Numbered from the stretch's first letter, positions 31,622-39,147 are shown. The stretch: DNA of 64,000 nucleotides from Pseudomonadota bacterium (GCA_023404675.1 JAEYAW010000035.1:123152-187151); one strand, 5' to 3'. The notes: generated by a model not told the origin, from the letters alone. Program-made: numbers and translations.

Positions 31622-31674
31622 CCCCGGCTGATGATCCGCTCGAGATTCCGGCCTTCCTGCGGAGGGTATCGTGA
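31435..31674 (+). CDS. Cys- and Asp-rich small phage protein
   Basis: 79 residues. Begins MCNACGFLCCGYDGFSRCGC with ten cysteines in the first 28 residues, then an Asp/Gly/Trp-rich stretch (DDDWDDGDDDDWGDPGDDD), then an ordinary C-terminus. I recognise this composition from phage genomes; function unknown, metal binding is likely from the cysteines. GGAGA precedes the ATG. Its first 187 bp overlap the end of the methyltransferase frame, and its stop overlaps the GTG of the next gene. Confidence 0.7.
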   Translation: MCNACGFLCCGYDGFSRCGCDCVEPACRDDDWDDGDDDDWGDPGDDDIVSCACRSAGEFAAIAPADDPLEIPAFLRRVS

Positions 31675-32204
31675 CGCTCGGTTCGCATCAACAGGCCATC
31701 GGCAAGAGCCAGGTGCATCTGACGCCGCGCTGGATTCTCGATCCTCTCGGTCCGTTCGACCTCGATCCATGCGCATCCGATCCGCGTCCGTGGGATTGCG
31801 CGCGTGAAAACATCACGGCGCACGAGGATGGATTGTCTAGGCCGTGGGGGGGGCGCGTTTGGCTCAACCCGCCGTTCCATCGCTACGACATTGTGCGCTG
31901 GCTCGACAGAATGGCGGCGCATCGCCATGGCACCGTTCTGGTGCATGCACGCACCGACACGGCATGGTTCGCCCGCATTTGGGATCACGCCGACGCGCTG
32001 CTGTTTTTAACCACCCGCGTGGTCTTCTGCAAAGAAGATGGTTCGTCGCAGACGATCGCCGATCCGCACTCGAAACATTTCGGCAAGCCCGCGAATTCCG
32101 GCGCGCCTGTAGTATTGGCGGCGTTCGGCGGCAGGGACGCCGTGCTGCTCAAACGCTCGAGACTCCCGGGACGGTTCATCTGGATTCGCGGGGTGCCGGC
32201 TTGA
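31671..32204 (+). CDS. Phage DNA N-6-adenine methyltransferase (Dam-like)
   Basis: 177 residues from the GTG at 31671, preceded by GGAGGG. The phage Dam family shows as LTPRWILDPLGPFDLDPCASD, the motif IV WLNPPFHRYDIVRWLDRM (NPPF), and FLTTRVVFCKEDG with HSKHFGKPANSGAPVVLAAFG. Modifies adenine in DNA, commonly to evade host restriction. It is the second adenine methyltransferase of this operon and has the intact catalytic motif that the first lacks. Confidence 0.88.
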   Translation: MTLGSHQQAIGKSQVHLTPRWILDPLGPFDLDPCASDPRPWDCARENITAHEDGLSRPWGGRVWLNPPFHRYDIVRWLDRMAAHRHGTVLVHARTDTAWFARIWDHADALLFLTTRVVFCKEDGSSQTIADPHSKHFGKPANSGAPVVLAAFGGRDAVLLKRSRLPGRFIWIRGVPA

Positions 32205-32259
32205 ACACGATCTTACAATCCGGATTCATTCCACGTGAAACGATTTTTAGGAGGCGTCG

Positions 32260-32745
32260 ATGCGGCTGCCTGACGTGATGCTGCGCGGGCTGCGCAGGGC
32301 CCTGTTCGCGCGCGTGGCGGACACGCGGCCGCCCGATTTCGTCATCGGCGGGCGGGATAATCCCTATCTGCTGCGCTGGTGGGTGATCCCGCGCAATCGC
32401 TGGTTCAACATCTACCTGCATCACTTCCTGCGCTCCGACGATGACCGCGCGCTGCACGATCATCCGTGGTGGAACGTCTCGATCCTGCTCGACGGCTCCT
32501 ATACCGAGCACACGATTGCCCAGGGCGGCGTCAACCATCGCGCGCGCTATGTCGACGGCGATATCAGGCTGCGCGGCGCGACGGCGGCGCATCGGATCGA
32601 GCTCGACGAAGGGTCGTGCTGGACGCTGTTCATCACCGGGCCGGTGCTGCGGAACTGGGGCTTTCACTGCCCGGCCGGCTGGCGGCCGTGGCAACAATTC
32701 GTGGACGGAAAAGATTCCGGCAGCGTCGGGCGGGGGTGCGAATGA
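32260..32745 (+). CDS. Cupin-like phage protein
   Basis: 161 residues. RWFNIYLHHFLRSDDDRALHDHPWWNVSILLDGSYTEH is a cupin-type metal-binding start (HDHPW with nearby Glu/His), followed by the strand-rich second half and a FHCPAGWRPW ending. Proteins of this form are frequent in phages of alphaproteobacteria; the ligand is unknown. GGAGG lies 7-8 bases before the ATG. The stop overlaps the next start. Confidence 0.65.
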   Translation: MRLPDVMLRGLRRALFARVADTRPPDFVIGGRDNPYLLRWWVIPRNRWFNIYLHHFLRSDDDRALHDHPWWNVSILLDGSYTEHTIAQGGVNHRARYVDGDIRLRGATAAHRIELDEGSCWTLFITGPVLRNWGFHCPAGWRPWQQFVDGKDSGSVGRGCE

Positions 32746-33050
32746 TCCGCGCGAGCGAATTGTGGGACCCGGAGGACGATGCGACGCTGTGGCGGCTGTG
32801 CAATGCGGAGCGCCGCTCCGCGGAGACGGCGGCGCGGCAGATGCACCGCTCGCTCGGCTCCGTCCATGAACGGCTCAAGATCCTGCGCAGCCGCTACGGC
32901 GTCGCGCGGATGGCGCCGCCAGCGGCGCGGCCCGTGATCCTGCCCGACATGCTGCCGCGCCCGCATGTCTCGCTCTCGGCGGAATTGCTCGGCGATCCGC
33001 CGCCGGGGCGCAGCGCGCTCGACCGGAAGCAGGCGAGGGCGTCCACATGA
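32742..33050 (+). CDS. SANT/GcrA-like small DNA-binding protein
   Basis: 102 residues. The N-terminal 50 residues (ELWDPEDDATLWRLCNAERRSAETAARQMHRSLGSVHERLKIL) have the W-x-E-D-D...L...G/A helix-turn-helix pattern of SANT/Myb-like or GcrA-type domains, with regularly spaced Trp/Leu. The C-terminus is Pro-rich. Short overlaps on both sides couple it to the operon. A transcription or packaging regulator is possible. Confidence 0.55.
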   Translation: MIRASELWDPEDDATLWRLCNAERRSAETAARQMHRSLGSVHERLKILRSRYGVARMAPPAARPVILPDMLPRPHVSLSAELLGDPPPGRSALDRKQARAST

Positions 33051-33274
33051 GCGGCAAGCGCCACAGCTGGTCGGAGCCGGAGCGCTACGCGCAGCACAGC
33101 GACCGGGTGTGCTGGGACTGCGGGCTGATCAAACGCACGCGCCACGAATTCGACGGGCCGCGCGCCGTGCACTGGGTGGAATGGCGGCGCGGCGACGCGC
33201 GCGTCGAGGCCGCCCGCACGCCGGCCTGCGAGCCGGTGGAGAGCCGGGTTCTGCAAGAGGCAAGGGCTTTATAA
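33047..33274 (+). CDS. Phage hypothetical protein with CxxC motif
   Basis: 75 residues. KRHSWSEPERYAQHSDRVCWDCGLIKRTRHEF resembles the short 'W..CGL.K' knuckle found in many phage proteins, with a single CxxC and nearby His. Remaining residues are charged. Function unknown. Confidence 0.5.
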   Translation: MSGKRHSWSEPERYAQHSDRVCWDCGLIKRTRHEFDGPRAVHWVEWRRGDARVEAARTPACEPVESRVLQEARAL

Positions 33275-33284
33275 GGAGCAACGG

Positions 33285-33602
33285 ATGAAAACGGTTCTGG
33301 ATTTTCTGCGGGAGTATCGCAACGGCCGCGCGATCGACCTGATTTCCGAGCGGCTGGCGGAGGTGACGCGGGCGGTGGATGAAACCGGCAAGGCCGGCGA
33401 GGTGACGATCGTCATCAAGGTGAAGCCGGACAAGGGCGGCGGCTCGGGCAAGACCTCGTCGATCGTCGTGAAGTCGAAGCGCCCCGAGTACGATATCCCC
33501 GAGGCGGTGTTCTTCTCGGACACCGAGGGCAACCTGCATCGCACTGATCCCGCGCAGATGGATATGCCGCTGGCTGTGGTGCGCAGCACCGGCTCGGCCT
33601 GA
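33285..33602 (+). CDS. Phage hypothetical protein (105 aa), precedes DUF2303 gene
   Basis: Helical N-terminus (FLREYRNGRAIDLISERLAEVTRAV), beta section (EVTIVIKVKPDKGGG), then YDIPEAVFFSDTEGNLHRTDP. The arrangement and its place immediately before a DUF2303 gene recur in phages of Rhizobiales. GGAGCAACGG precedes the ATG. Function unknown; a role with DUF2303 is suggested by the pairing. Confidence 0.6.
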   Translation: MKTVLDFLREYRNGRAIDLISERLAEVTRAVDETGKAGEVTIVIKVKPDKGGGSGKTSSIVVKSKRPEYDIPEAVFFSDTEGNLHRTDPAQMDMPLAVVRSTGSA

Positions 33603-33681
33603 CGCCTTCGTTTCAGTAGCTGCGTAACCACGATTGTTGACTGCAACCGCGACCGGCCTTGCCGGCGCACAGGAGAGCTTT

Positions 33682-34503
33682 ATGTCGAAAGAGACCCCGA
33701 ACGAGGCGGAGACCATCCGCGATCTCGCCGTGAAGGCGGCCGGCGCGCCGTCGATTCTGAAGGCCGAGGATGGCCGCGAATATCTGGTCAAACCGAGCGG
33801 CTTTGTGAGCGAGAACATCACGCCCGATCATGCCGCGCCGCTGCTGCTGCCGAAAGCGATCGACCAGCGCGTGACGCTGCAGGATTCCGACGCGCTGGTG
33901 GAGTATCTCGACCGCTTCAGCGGCGACCCATCGCTGATGTTCGCCGATGTCGCTGGCAGCGCGATCCTCGCCGCGATCGACTATCACGCGAAGGACAAGG
34001 CCGCGCTGGTGACGCACACGGCGGCGCTGCAGCTGCAGTATGCCGAGGAGTGGAAGACCTGGAGCGGCATCAACGGCAAGCTGATGCCGCAGCTGGAATT
34101 CGCGCGGTTCATCGAGGAGAACGCGCCCGACATTAAGGCGCCCGCCGCAGCCGATCTGCTGGAAGCCGTGCGCGACCTGCAGGCCCGGCGCAGCGTCAAT
34201 TTCATCAAGGCGGTGCGGACCTCCAGCGACAATGAAAGCTTCGAGTACACCGACTCGACCGAGGCGCGGACCAAGGGCGATCTCGAACTGCCGACCAAAT
34301 TCCTGCTCACCATCCCGGTGTATTTCGGCGAGCCGCCGACCGAGGTGAGCGCGTTCCTGCGCTGGAAGCTCGATGACGGACAGCTCGGCCTCGGCATCAA
34401 GCTGCACCGCGCCGAATATATCCGGCAGGCGGCGTTCAAGACCATCGTCACGCGGGTGGTCGAGGCGACGGGCGTGCTCGCCGTCAGCGGCAAACTCGGC
34501 TGA
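33682..34503 (+). CDS. DUF2303 (YfdQ-like) phage protein
   Basis: 273 residues. The family is recognised by ETIRDLAVKAAG, LPKAIDQRVTLQDSDALVEYLDRF, IDYHAKDKAALVTHTAALQL and a C-terminal beta-rich half. YfdQ/DUF2303 proteins are common in temperate phages next to recombination and replication genes; their role is not established. AGGAGA lies before the ATG at 33682; a longer frame from 33634 lacks a site. Confidence 0.85.
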   Translation: MSKETPNEAETIRDLAVKAAGAPSILKAEDGREYLVKPSGFVSENITPDHAAPLLLPKAIDQRVTLQDSDALVEYLDRFSGDPSLMFADVAGSAILAAIDYHAKDKAALVTHTAALQLQYAEEWKTWSGINGKLMPQLEFARFIEENAPDIKAPAAADLLEAVRDLQARRSVNFIKAVRTSSDNESFEYTDSTEARTKGDLELPTKFLLTIPVYFGEPPTEVSAFLRWKLDDGQLGLGIKLHRAEYIRQAAFKTIVTRVVEATGVLAVSGKLG

Positions 34504-34518
34504 GCGGAGCGCGCAACA

Positions 34519-34746
34519 ATGCTGGTGCCGCACCGGAAGGTTCCGAACCGGATCCGCGAATTGCGCGCGCGCGTCGCTGCGCTGGTGCGCGCGCGTGTCG
34601 GGCCGGGCGTGATCTGCAGCCGGTGCGGCGCCCGCTATGCCACCTATGCCGATGTGTGCAGCGCCGATCTCGACGAACGCTGCCCCGGCTTCATCGTGAT
34701 CGACCGAGTGCAGATGGACGCGGAGAAGGAAGTGGGGCTGACATGA
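34519..34746 (+). CDS. Small zinc-ribbon-like phage protein
   Basis: 75 residues. Basic N-terminal helix (RKVPNRIRELRARVAALVRARV) then ICSRCGARYATYADVCSADLDERCPGF with CxxC and two further Cys, a plausible zinc knuckle. Nucleic-acid binding is plausible. The stop overlaps the next start (ATGA). Confidence 0.55.
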   Translation: MLVPHRKVPNRIRELRARVAALVRARVGPGVICSRCGARYATYADVCSADLDERCPGFIVIDRVQMDAEKEVGLT

Positions 34747-34955
34747 CGGTGACGAGAGAGCCGGCACGCCTCGCGTGGTGGCTGATTCCTGGCACGCGCG
34801 TGATCAAGACCGGCGGCGATTATGTGTTTCGCGGCGAGGTGGTCGCGGCGTTTCACAAACGCTCCGGCGCGCTGCGCGTCGTCGTCGAGAACGATGACGG
34901 CATCCTGCACGTGTTCAATCCGGCGCAGTTGAATCCGGAAGGGGATGCGGCATGA
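34743..34955 (+). CDS. Phage hypothetical protein (70 aa)
   Basis: Beta-rich small protein: WWLIPGTRVIKTGGDYVFRGEVVAAFHKRSGALRVVVENDDGILHVFNPAQL. The pattern suggests an SH3-like barrel. It is the last rightward gene before the opposed membrane-protein pair, ending 18 bp from that pair's stop. Confidence 0.55.
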   Translation: MTVTREPARLAWWLIPGTRVIKTGGDYVFRGEVVAAFHKRSGALRVVVENDDGILHVFNPAQLNPEGDAA

Positions 34956-34972
34956 TCGAGGAGTTATGGCTG

Positions 34973-35656
34973 TCAGCGCGCAAGTCGGGCAATCTCTTTG
35001 CGGTTGGCTGCTCGCTCCTCCCAAATGGCATTTTGCCGCTTTCGAACGTCGATATCGATTTGGCGCAGTCGTTTACTCAGAGCTTCAATTGCTTGCCACA
35101 GGGCGTCGCGGAGGTCGGAATCGTTGCGAATTCGAAGAGGCGGGGTGGTTATGTCCGGGTAGAGAACAGGGACTTTGTTCAAGGCCTTGTGATTGTTAGC
35201 CAGCCCTTCGATGCAATTGATGATGCTCAGACGATATGGCTCCGGCGTCTGTGGTATCGCCGCCATGACGAGGCCTCTGGAAACCGAGCCATCCGGCGTT
35301 GTCAGGCCGGCCTTTCGTATCTCTTCCTGAAAATTGTCCGGGGCTCGCTCCACCGGGATAATAGCTCTCAGCAGGTTGTTCGCCTGGGCGAGTCCATCCA
35401 TCTCGAAATCGAGCCGCTGTTCTTCCCGCAACAGGAAGTCCAGCCTCTGTTGATGTCGAATGCTGTACCATGCCCAGCCTGCGGCTCCGACTGTTGCCAC
35501 CGCGCCAAGGACATTTCCGAAGAACGCGAGCCAGCCGTCAAAACTCGCGCCGATGACGATGGTCGCGATCGGGCCGTACAATCCGCCCCAAATGATGAGC
35601 GCGACCGCAAGCAGCATCGTTGCGAGCGGCCACAGGCCGAACTTGTCGATCTTCAT
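34973..35656 (-). CDS. Two-helix membrane protein, paralogue B, unknown
   Basis: 227 residues. MKIDKFGLWPLATMLLAVALIIWGG (helix 1), a short loop with SFDGWLAFFGNVLGAVATVGAAGWAW (helix 2), then a cytoplasmic coiled-coil-like part (RHQQRLDFLLREEQRLDFEM) and a C-terminal helical region (about 185-227). It shares the N-terminal module with the gene upstream, whose stop overlaps its ATG, so the two form a duplicated pair. Opposite in strand to the surrounding early operon and lower in GC, which fits independently acquired cargo. No known family; possible roles are superinfection exclusion or defence. Confidence 0.7.
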   Translation of the reverse strand: MKIDKFGLWPLATMLLAVALIIWGGLYGPIATIVIGASFDGWLAFFGNVLGAVATVGAAGWAWYSIRHQQRLDFLLREEQRLDFEMDGLAQANNLLRAIIPVERAPDNFQEEIRKAGLTTPDGSVSRGLVMAAIPQTPEPYRLSIINCIEGLANNHKALNKVPVLYPDITTPPLRIRNDSDLRDALWQAIEALSKRLRQIDIDVRKRQNAIWEERAANRKEIARLAR

Positions 35657-36390
35657 GGTCTTGGCGCTTGGTCGCTTCTTGCTGGCTTGGACCCAGCCCT
35701 ATCCTTCGTTTCTTGCCCGCGCCGCGATCCTTTTTCGATCTCGCTACGGTACGAGCGGAGCAGTTGCGCGACAGCCTCCTGCCGCTCAAAAATCTGGCGC
35801 ATAATTTCATTGAGAGCGCCGTCTGTTCTAGAAAGTGCGTCCCGCTCTGAGTGTAGCCGCAACTCGAGAATTCGATGTCGGCTGTCGGTTGCATCGGTTT
35901 TGCGCCAAATCTCTAGCGTGCGAGGTATATCGACGCTCAATTGTGCGCCTTGTCGAAGCACCGTAACGATAGGATCACGAAATCGATCGGGTGTTTGCGA
36001 GAGGGTCTCTTTCAATCGAATTGGACTGAAGCGCCCGGCGGAGTCCAGAAGTCCGAGCGTGTTGAGTTCGATATGCAGCGTCGGCTCAAACGCGTCGACG
36101 ACCTTTCCCAGCAGAAGTATAATGAGGTCCGTCGCCTGCTTTAGGCCGATCATTTCGGATTCGAGGCGCTCCTCTTCTCGCGTGAGGAAGGCCCATTGTT
36201 GCTGGCGTTGCAGCCCGATCCACGCGATCGCGGCTGCAACGATTGTTGCGGCCGCGCCGAGGATATTCCCGGCAAAGGCTAGCCAACCATCAAAGCTCGC
36301 TGACGGTCCAAACACGCCACCCCAGACGATCGACGTGACCAACAGAAGTATGATCACGACCGGCCATAGGCCAAACTTGTCGATTTGCAT
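35653..36390 (-). CDS. Two-helix membrane protein, paralogue A, unknown
   Basis: 245 residues. MQIDKFGLWPVVIILLLVTSIVWGG, then ASFDGWLAFAGNILGAAATIVAAAIAW, mirror the N-terminal module of the downstream gene. The cytoplasmic part has REEERLESEMIGLKQATDLIILLLGK, then a helical C-terminus with ILELRLHSERDALSR and a basic tail (YRSEIEKGSRRGQETKD). The ATG at 36390 was chosen because it gives a start aligned with the paralogue and puts GGGGAG 8 bases upstream; 36396 is the alternative. The promoter should lie in 36391-36528, divergent from the initiator gene. Confidence 0.7.
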   Translation of the reverse strand: MQIDKFGLWPVVIILLLVTSIVWGGVFGPSASFDGWLAFAGNILGAAATIVAAAIAWIGLQRQQQWAFLTREEERLESEMIGLKQATDLIILLLGKVVDAFEPTLHIELNTLGLLDSAGRFSPIRLKETLSQTPDRFRDPIVTVLRQGAQLSVDIPRTLEIWRKTDATDSRHRILELRLHSERDALSRTDGALNEIMRQIFERQEAVAQLLRSYRSEIEKGSRRGQETKDRAGSKPARSDQAPRP

Positions 36391-36528
36391 TCGCATTTCT
36401 CCCCAGCCCGCGACTTTTGTGCCTTCCGCCGATGAAACTGTCGAGAGGGCAGTGGGGCTGAAGCGCTTCAGGGGCGATGCGTGCCCGTTTGAGGCCCATG
36501 GTGCCGAAGGCCAATCGGAGGCATCGGC

Positions 36529-37845
36529 ATGAGCATAGAAGCGCTGAATTGGGCGCGCAAAACCCACTGCGGCGACGCGATGGCGAAATCGCTGCTGCGG
36601 GCGATCGGCGACTATGCCGACGAGGCGGGGCTGGGCTGGCCCTCGCTCGGCCGGCTCGCCGACGACTGCGACATGTCGGTGGACAGCGTGCGGCGGCGGC
36701 TGAAGGTGCTGGAGGAGATCGGCGTGATCGCCACGCGCCGCGCGTGGATGGACGAGCATGGCCGGCGCAATCACGATGGGCGCGGGCGCGAGACCTCGCG
36801 CGACATCCAGTGCCTGTTGCAGGTGAAGCGGCGGCGGCCCGATCCGGAGGATGAGGGTGGCGCGGACGCTGCGCCCGATGCGGCGTCGCAATCCTGCGCT
36901 GACGACACGGCCGGCGCGGGGGGAGGGGTAGCTATTGGCTACCCTAGCCAGCAGCCACCCATGGGTAGCTATCAGCAAGGGGCGGGGTCGCAGTCTGCTA
37001 CCCCGGGGGTGGCACTCCAGCCACCCCTAGAACCACCATTGAACCCCCACTTAAAAGATTCTCCCCCCTTCCCCCCTCCGGGGGCGAGAGAGAGCGCTGC
37101 GCAAGGGAAGGGGGAAGATCAGGAGCCGGAGCATTTCGGCCCGGCCTGGGCCGGATGGCCGGGGCACGAGACCATGCGGCGCGATCTCGCTTTGCGGGAA
37201 TTCCGGCAGCTCGCCCCCGACAGGCAGCTGCTGGCACGGGCGGCGGTGCCGCTGTTCGTCGAGGCGTGGCGCAAGGCGCGGCGCAGCGTCGCCCCGCCGC
37301 ATTTCCATCTGTGGCTGCGGCGCGCGGGCTTCGAGGAATTCCCGCATGCGAAACTCGCTCCGCCAGCGCCCGAGCCGGTGTGGATCGCCGAGGGCTCCGA
37401 GGAGGCGCGGGCGCATGCCTTCGTGCTGCGGCTGGCGGGGCTCGGCGCGCCGGTGAAGATCCAGCGCGGCCAGGGAGCCGATCAGGAGCGCGGCTATCCG
37501 CGCAAGGCCGCCATAGGCGCCGACATGCGCGCGATGCTGGCGTTCGAGGGCGATGATCGCGCGGGCTGGCTGACGCTGCCCAAGGGCTCGGCCGGCTTCG
37601 CCGCCTGGCAGAAGCGCTTCGAGGACTGGTGCGGGCGCGCGCTCGCGACCGAACGGCGCTGGCTGGAGGAGGAGCGGCCCGAGCATCGGCTTTCCGCCGT
37701 TCATCCCGACTTCCGGCTACGGGACTTCGAGGACGTGATCCGGGTGCCATGCCCCTGGCCGCCGAAGCGCGACGGCACGCTCTACGGCGCGGATCATCAC
37801 GATCCGCCTGCGGGCGACGGCGACGACGATGCGGCGGATCTGTGA
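36529..37845 (+). CDS. Phage replication initiator-like helix-turn-helix protein
   Basis: 438 residues. N-terminal winged helix (about 15-75): AMAKSLLRAIGDYADEAGLGWPSLGRLADDCDMSVDSVRRRLKVLEEIGVI, the form seen in lambda-O-like and DnaD-type phage initiators. A long Pro/Gln/Gly linker (about 100-200) follows, then a C-terminal domain with a WLRRAGFEEFP-type helix and an end rich in Asp. The linker DNA carries four GGGTAGC iterons (36926-37003). GGAGG precedes the ATG. Replication initiation and helicase loading is inferred from domain and position. Confidence 0.7.
   Translation: MSIEALNWARKTHCGDAMAKSLLRAIGDYADEAGLGWPSLGRLADDCDMSVDSVRRRLKVLEEIGVIATRRAWMDEHGRRNHDGRGRETSRDIQCLLQVKRRRPDPEDEGGADAAPDAASQSCADDTAGAGGGVAIGYPSQQPPMGSYQQGAGSQSATPGVALQPPLEPPLNPHLKDSPPFPPPGARESAAQGKGEDQEPEHFGPAWAGWPGHETMRRDLALREFRQLAPDRQLLARAAVPLFVEAWRKARRSVAPPHFHLWLRRAGFEEFPHAKLAPPAPEPVWIAEGSEEARAHAFVLRLAGLGAPVKIQRGQGADQERGYPRKAAIGADMRAMLAFEGDDRAGWLTLPKGSAGFAAWQKRFEDWCGRALATERRWLEEERPEHRLSAVHPDFRLRDFEDVIRVPCPWPPKRDGTLYGADHHDPPAGDGDDDAADL
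36926..37003. promoter_or_regulatory. Putative phage replication origin: GGGTAGC iterons
   Basis: Four copies of GGGTAGC in alternating orientation: 36926-36932 (+), 36938-36944 (-), 36963-36969 (+), 36997-37003 (-). The first and third extend to GGGTAGCTAT. An A/T-richer stretch (TTAAAAGATT) lies 47 bp downstream. They fall within the linker-coding part of the initiator-like gene, the same layout as lambda ori in gene O. Confidence 0.5.
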
Positions 37846-37853
37846 GGCGAGGG

Positions 37854-38513
37854 ATGGCGATGGCAAGGGAGTGGAAGAAGGGCGACGTGGTCGGTTACGT
37901 CACACCGCGACGTAACGACCAGCCGCACTGGTATCTCGCGGTCTCGCGCACCGGCGCGGAGCAGGGCACCGCGGCGTTCCTGAAGGATCACGGCTTCGGT
38001 GTGTATTATCCGATGACGCGGGTGATGAAACTGGTGCCGCGCAAGCTGCTGTCGCACAAGCAGCGCCGCAATGGAGCCGTTGTGCGCAAGCCGAAGCTGG
38101 TGCCGCTGTTCCCGGGTTACATTCTCGTCAATTTCGATATGGGCGCGCCGCGCTGGCATGAGCTGTTCGATCTCGCCGGTGTCGCAGGGCTTGTGTGTAA
38201 CGGTCGCCTGCCCGCTGAAGTGGATGACGCGTTCGTCGCCAAATGGCAGGGGCTCGAGGTCGATGGCGCTGTGCCCGGCGAAACCCCTGTGGCGCAGCTG
38301 TTTAACGTGGGTGACCGCGCGCGGATCCTGAGCGGGCCGTTCGCCAGCTTTGAGGGGATCGTGGAGCGGCTTCCGGCCGGCCTGCAGAAGCAGGTTCGCA
38401 CAGGCCAGCTCGACGAGCTTGACGAATCGATGTGTGCGAGTCTTGCTGTCGAGATATTCGGTCGATGGACGCCGCTCAACATTGAGCTCGGCCAGATCGA
38501 AAGGATCAGCTAG
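37854..38513 (+). CDS. NusG/RfaH-like transcription antitermination protein
   Basis: 219 residues (ATG 37860 is an alternative). N-terminal NGN-like part: HWYLAVSRTGAEQGTAAFLKDHGFGVYYPMTR... KPKLVPLFPGYILVNFD, matching the W-Y-x-x...L...G...YxP...PLFPGYxFV pattern of NusG/RfaH. C-terminal KOW: FNVGDRARILSGPFASFEGIVERL. These factors bind elongating RNA polymerase and suppress pausing or termination. It is the last early gene, directly before three hairpins and the late operon, the place where a Q-like antiterminator acts, so it probably switches on the late genes. Confidence 0.85.
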   Translation: MAMAREWKKGDVVGYVTPRRNDQPHWYLAVSRTGAEQGTAAFLKDHGFGVYYPMTRVMKLVPRKLLSHKQRRNGAVVRKPKLVPLFPGYILVNFDMGAPRWHELFDLAGVAGLVCNGRLPAEVDDAFVAKWQGLEVDGAVPGETPVAQLFNVGDRARILSGPFASFEGIVERLPAGLQKQVRTGQLDELDESMCASLAVEIFGRWTPLNIELGQIERIS

Positions 38514-38532
38514 ACGCAGCCACCCTTTCAGC

Positions 38533-38555
38533 CACCCCGGTAACCACCCGGGGTG
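38533..38555 (+). other. Hairpin 1 after the NusG-like gene
   Basis: CACCCCGG / CCGGGGTG, perfect 8-bp stem with a 7-nt loop, 19 bp after the stop of the antiterminator gene. No T run follows, so it may be a pause or recognition structure rather than a terminator. Confidence 0.5.
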
Positions 38556-38576
38556 CTGCGCAATGGAACGTCAGAG

Positions 38577-38604
38577 AGCCCCGGCAGTGATGCGCGGGGC
38601 TTTC
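38577..38604 (+). terminator. Hairpin 2 with T-rich tail
   Basis: AGCCCCG / CGGGGCT, 7-bp stem (38577-38583 with 38595-38601), 11-nt loop, followed by TTTCGTCGTTT. Terminator-like and a candidate target of the antiterminator just upstream. Confidence 0.6.
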
Positions 38605-38678
38605 GTCGTTTCAGGGCTATGGATGTGCGCCGGCATCCGCCGTCGCTGCCCTCCTTGGGCGTTTCCATCCCCTGACTT

Positions 38679-38710
38679 GAGCGGCCGATTCCCCCCGGCA
38701 TCGGCCGCTC
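38679..38710 (+). other. Hairpin 3 upstream of HNH gene
   Basis: GAGCGGCCGAT / ATCGGCCGCTC, perfect 11-bp stem and 10-nt loop, ending 16 bp before the HNH start codon. No T run. Confidence 0.5.
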
Positions 38711-38725
38711 CCCTTCATCGATCAC

Positions 38726-39001
38726 ATGTCGCAGCCGCCATGGAAGCGCTGGTACAAGAGCGTCCGCTGGCAGCGGCTGCGCCTCGCCGTGTTCGAGCGG
38801 GACCTGTTCACCTGCCAGCGCTGCGCCGCGCTGAATGGCGATACCTCGCAGCTGGTCTGCGATCACAGAACCCCGCATCGGGGCGACGAACGCCTGTTCT
38901 GGGATGACACCAATCTCCAGACCCTCTGCAAGCCCTGCCATGACGGCGCGAAGCAGCGCGAGGAGCAGGTCAGCCTGCATCAGCGCGGGGTCTGGTGGTG
39001 A
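38726..39001 (+). CDS. HNH endonuclease of the packaging module
   Basis: 91 residues. RLAVFERDLFTCQRCAAL, VCDHRTPHRGDERLFWDDTNLQTLCKPCHDGAKQ: CxxC...DH...N...H...CxxC, a complete HNH with structural zinc. In HK97-like phages such HNH proteins lie next to terminase genes and are needed with terminase for cos cleavage. Position, length and motif all agree. Confidence 0.92.
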   Translation: MSQPPWKRWYKSVRWQRLRLAVFERDLFTCQRCAALNGDTSQLVCDHRTPHRGDERLFWDDTNLQTLCKPCHDGAKQREEQVSLHQRGVWW

Positions 39002-39147
39002 GGCGAGACCTCACAAGGCGAGGATAAGCTTACAAGCTAATTTTCGCGATCCTCGTGAAAAGCAGGTGGCGCGGGGGGCGGGTCAAAACTCCGGCAACGC
39101 CTTTCGACTGGACCCGCGTCCCCCTCATTCGCGGATTTTTTTCTCGT

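Noticed and set aside
34952..36532. Plus-strand frame of 526 codons opposite the two membrane proteins
   Set aside because: The minus-strand reading gives two paralogous proteins with matching starts and membrane helices; the plus-strand reading has no repeat or domain logic and overlaps the end of a better-supported gene.
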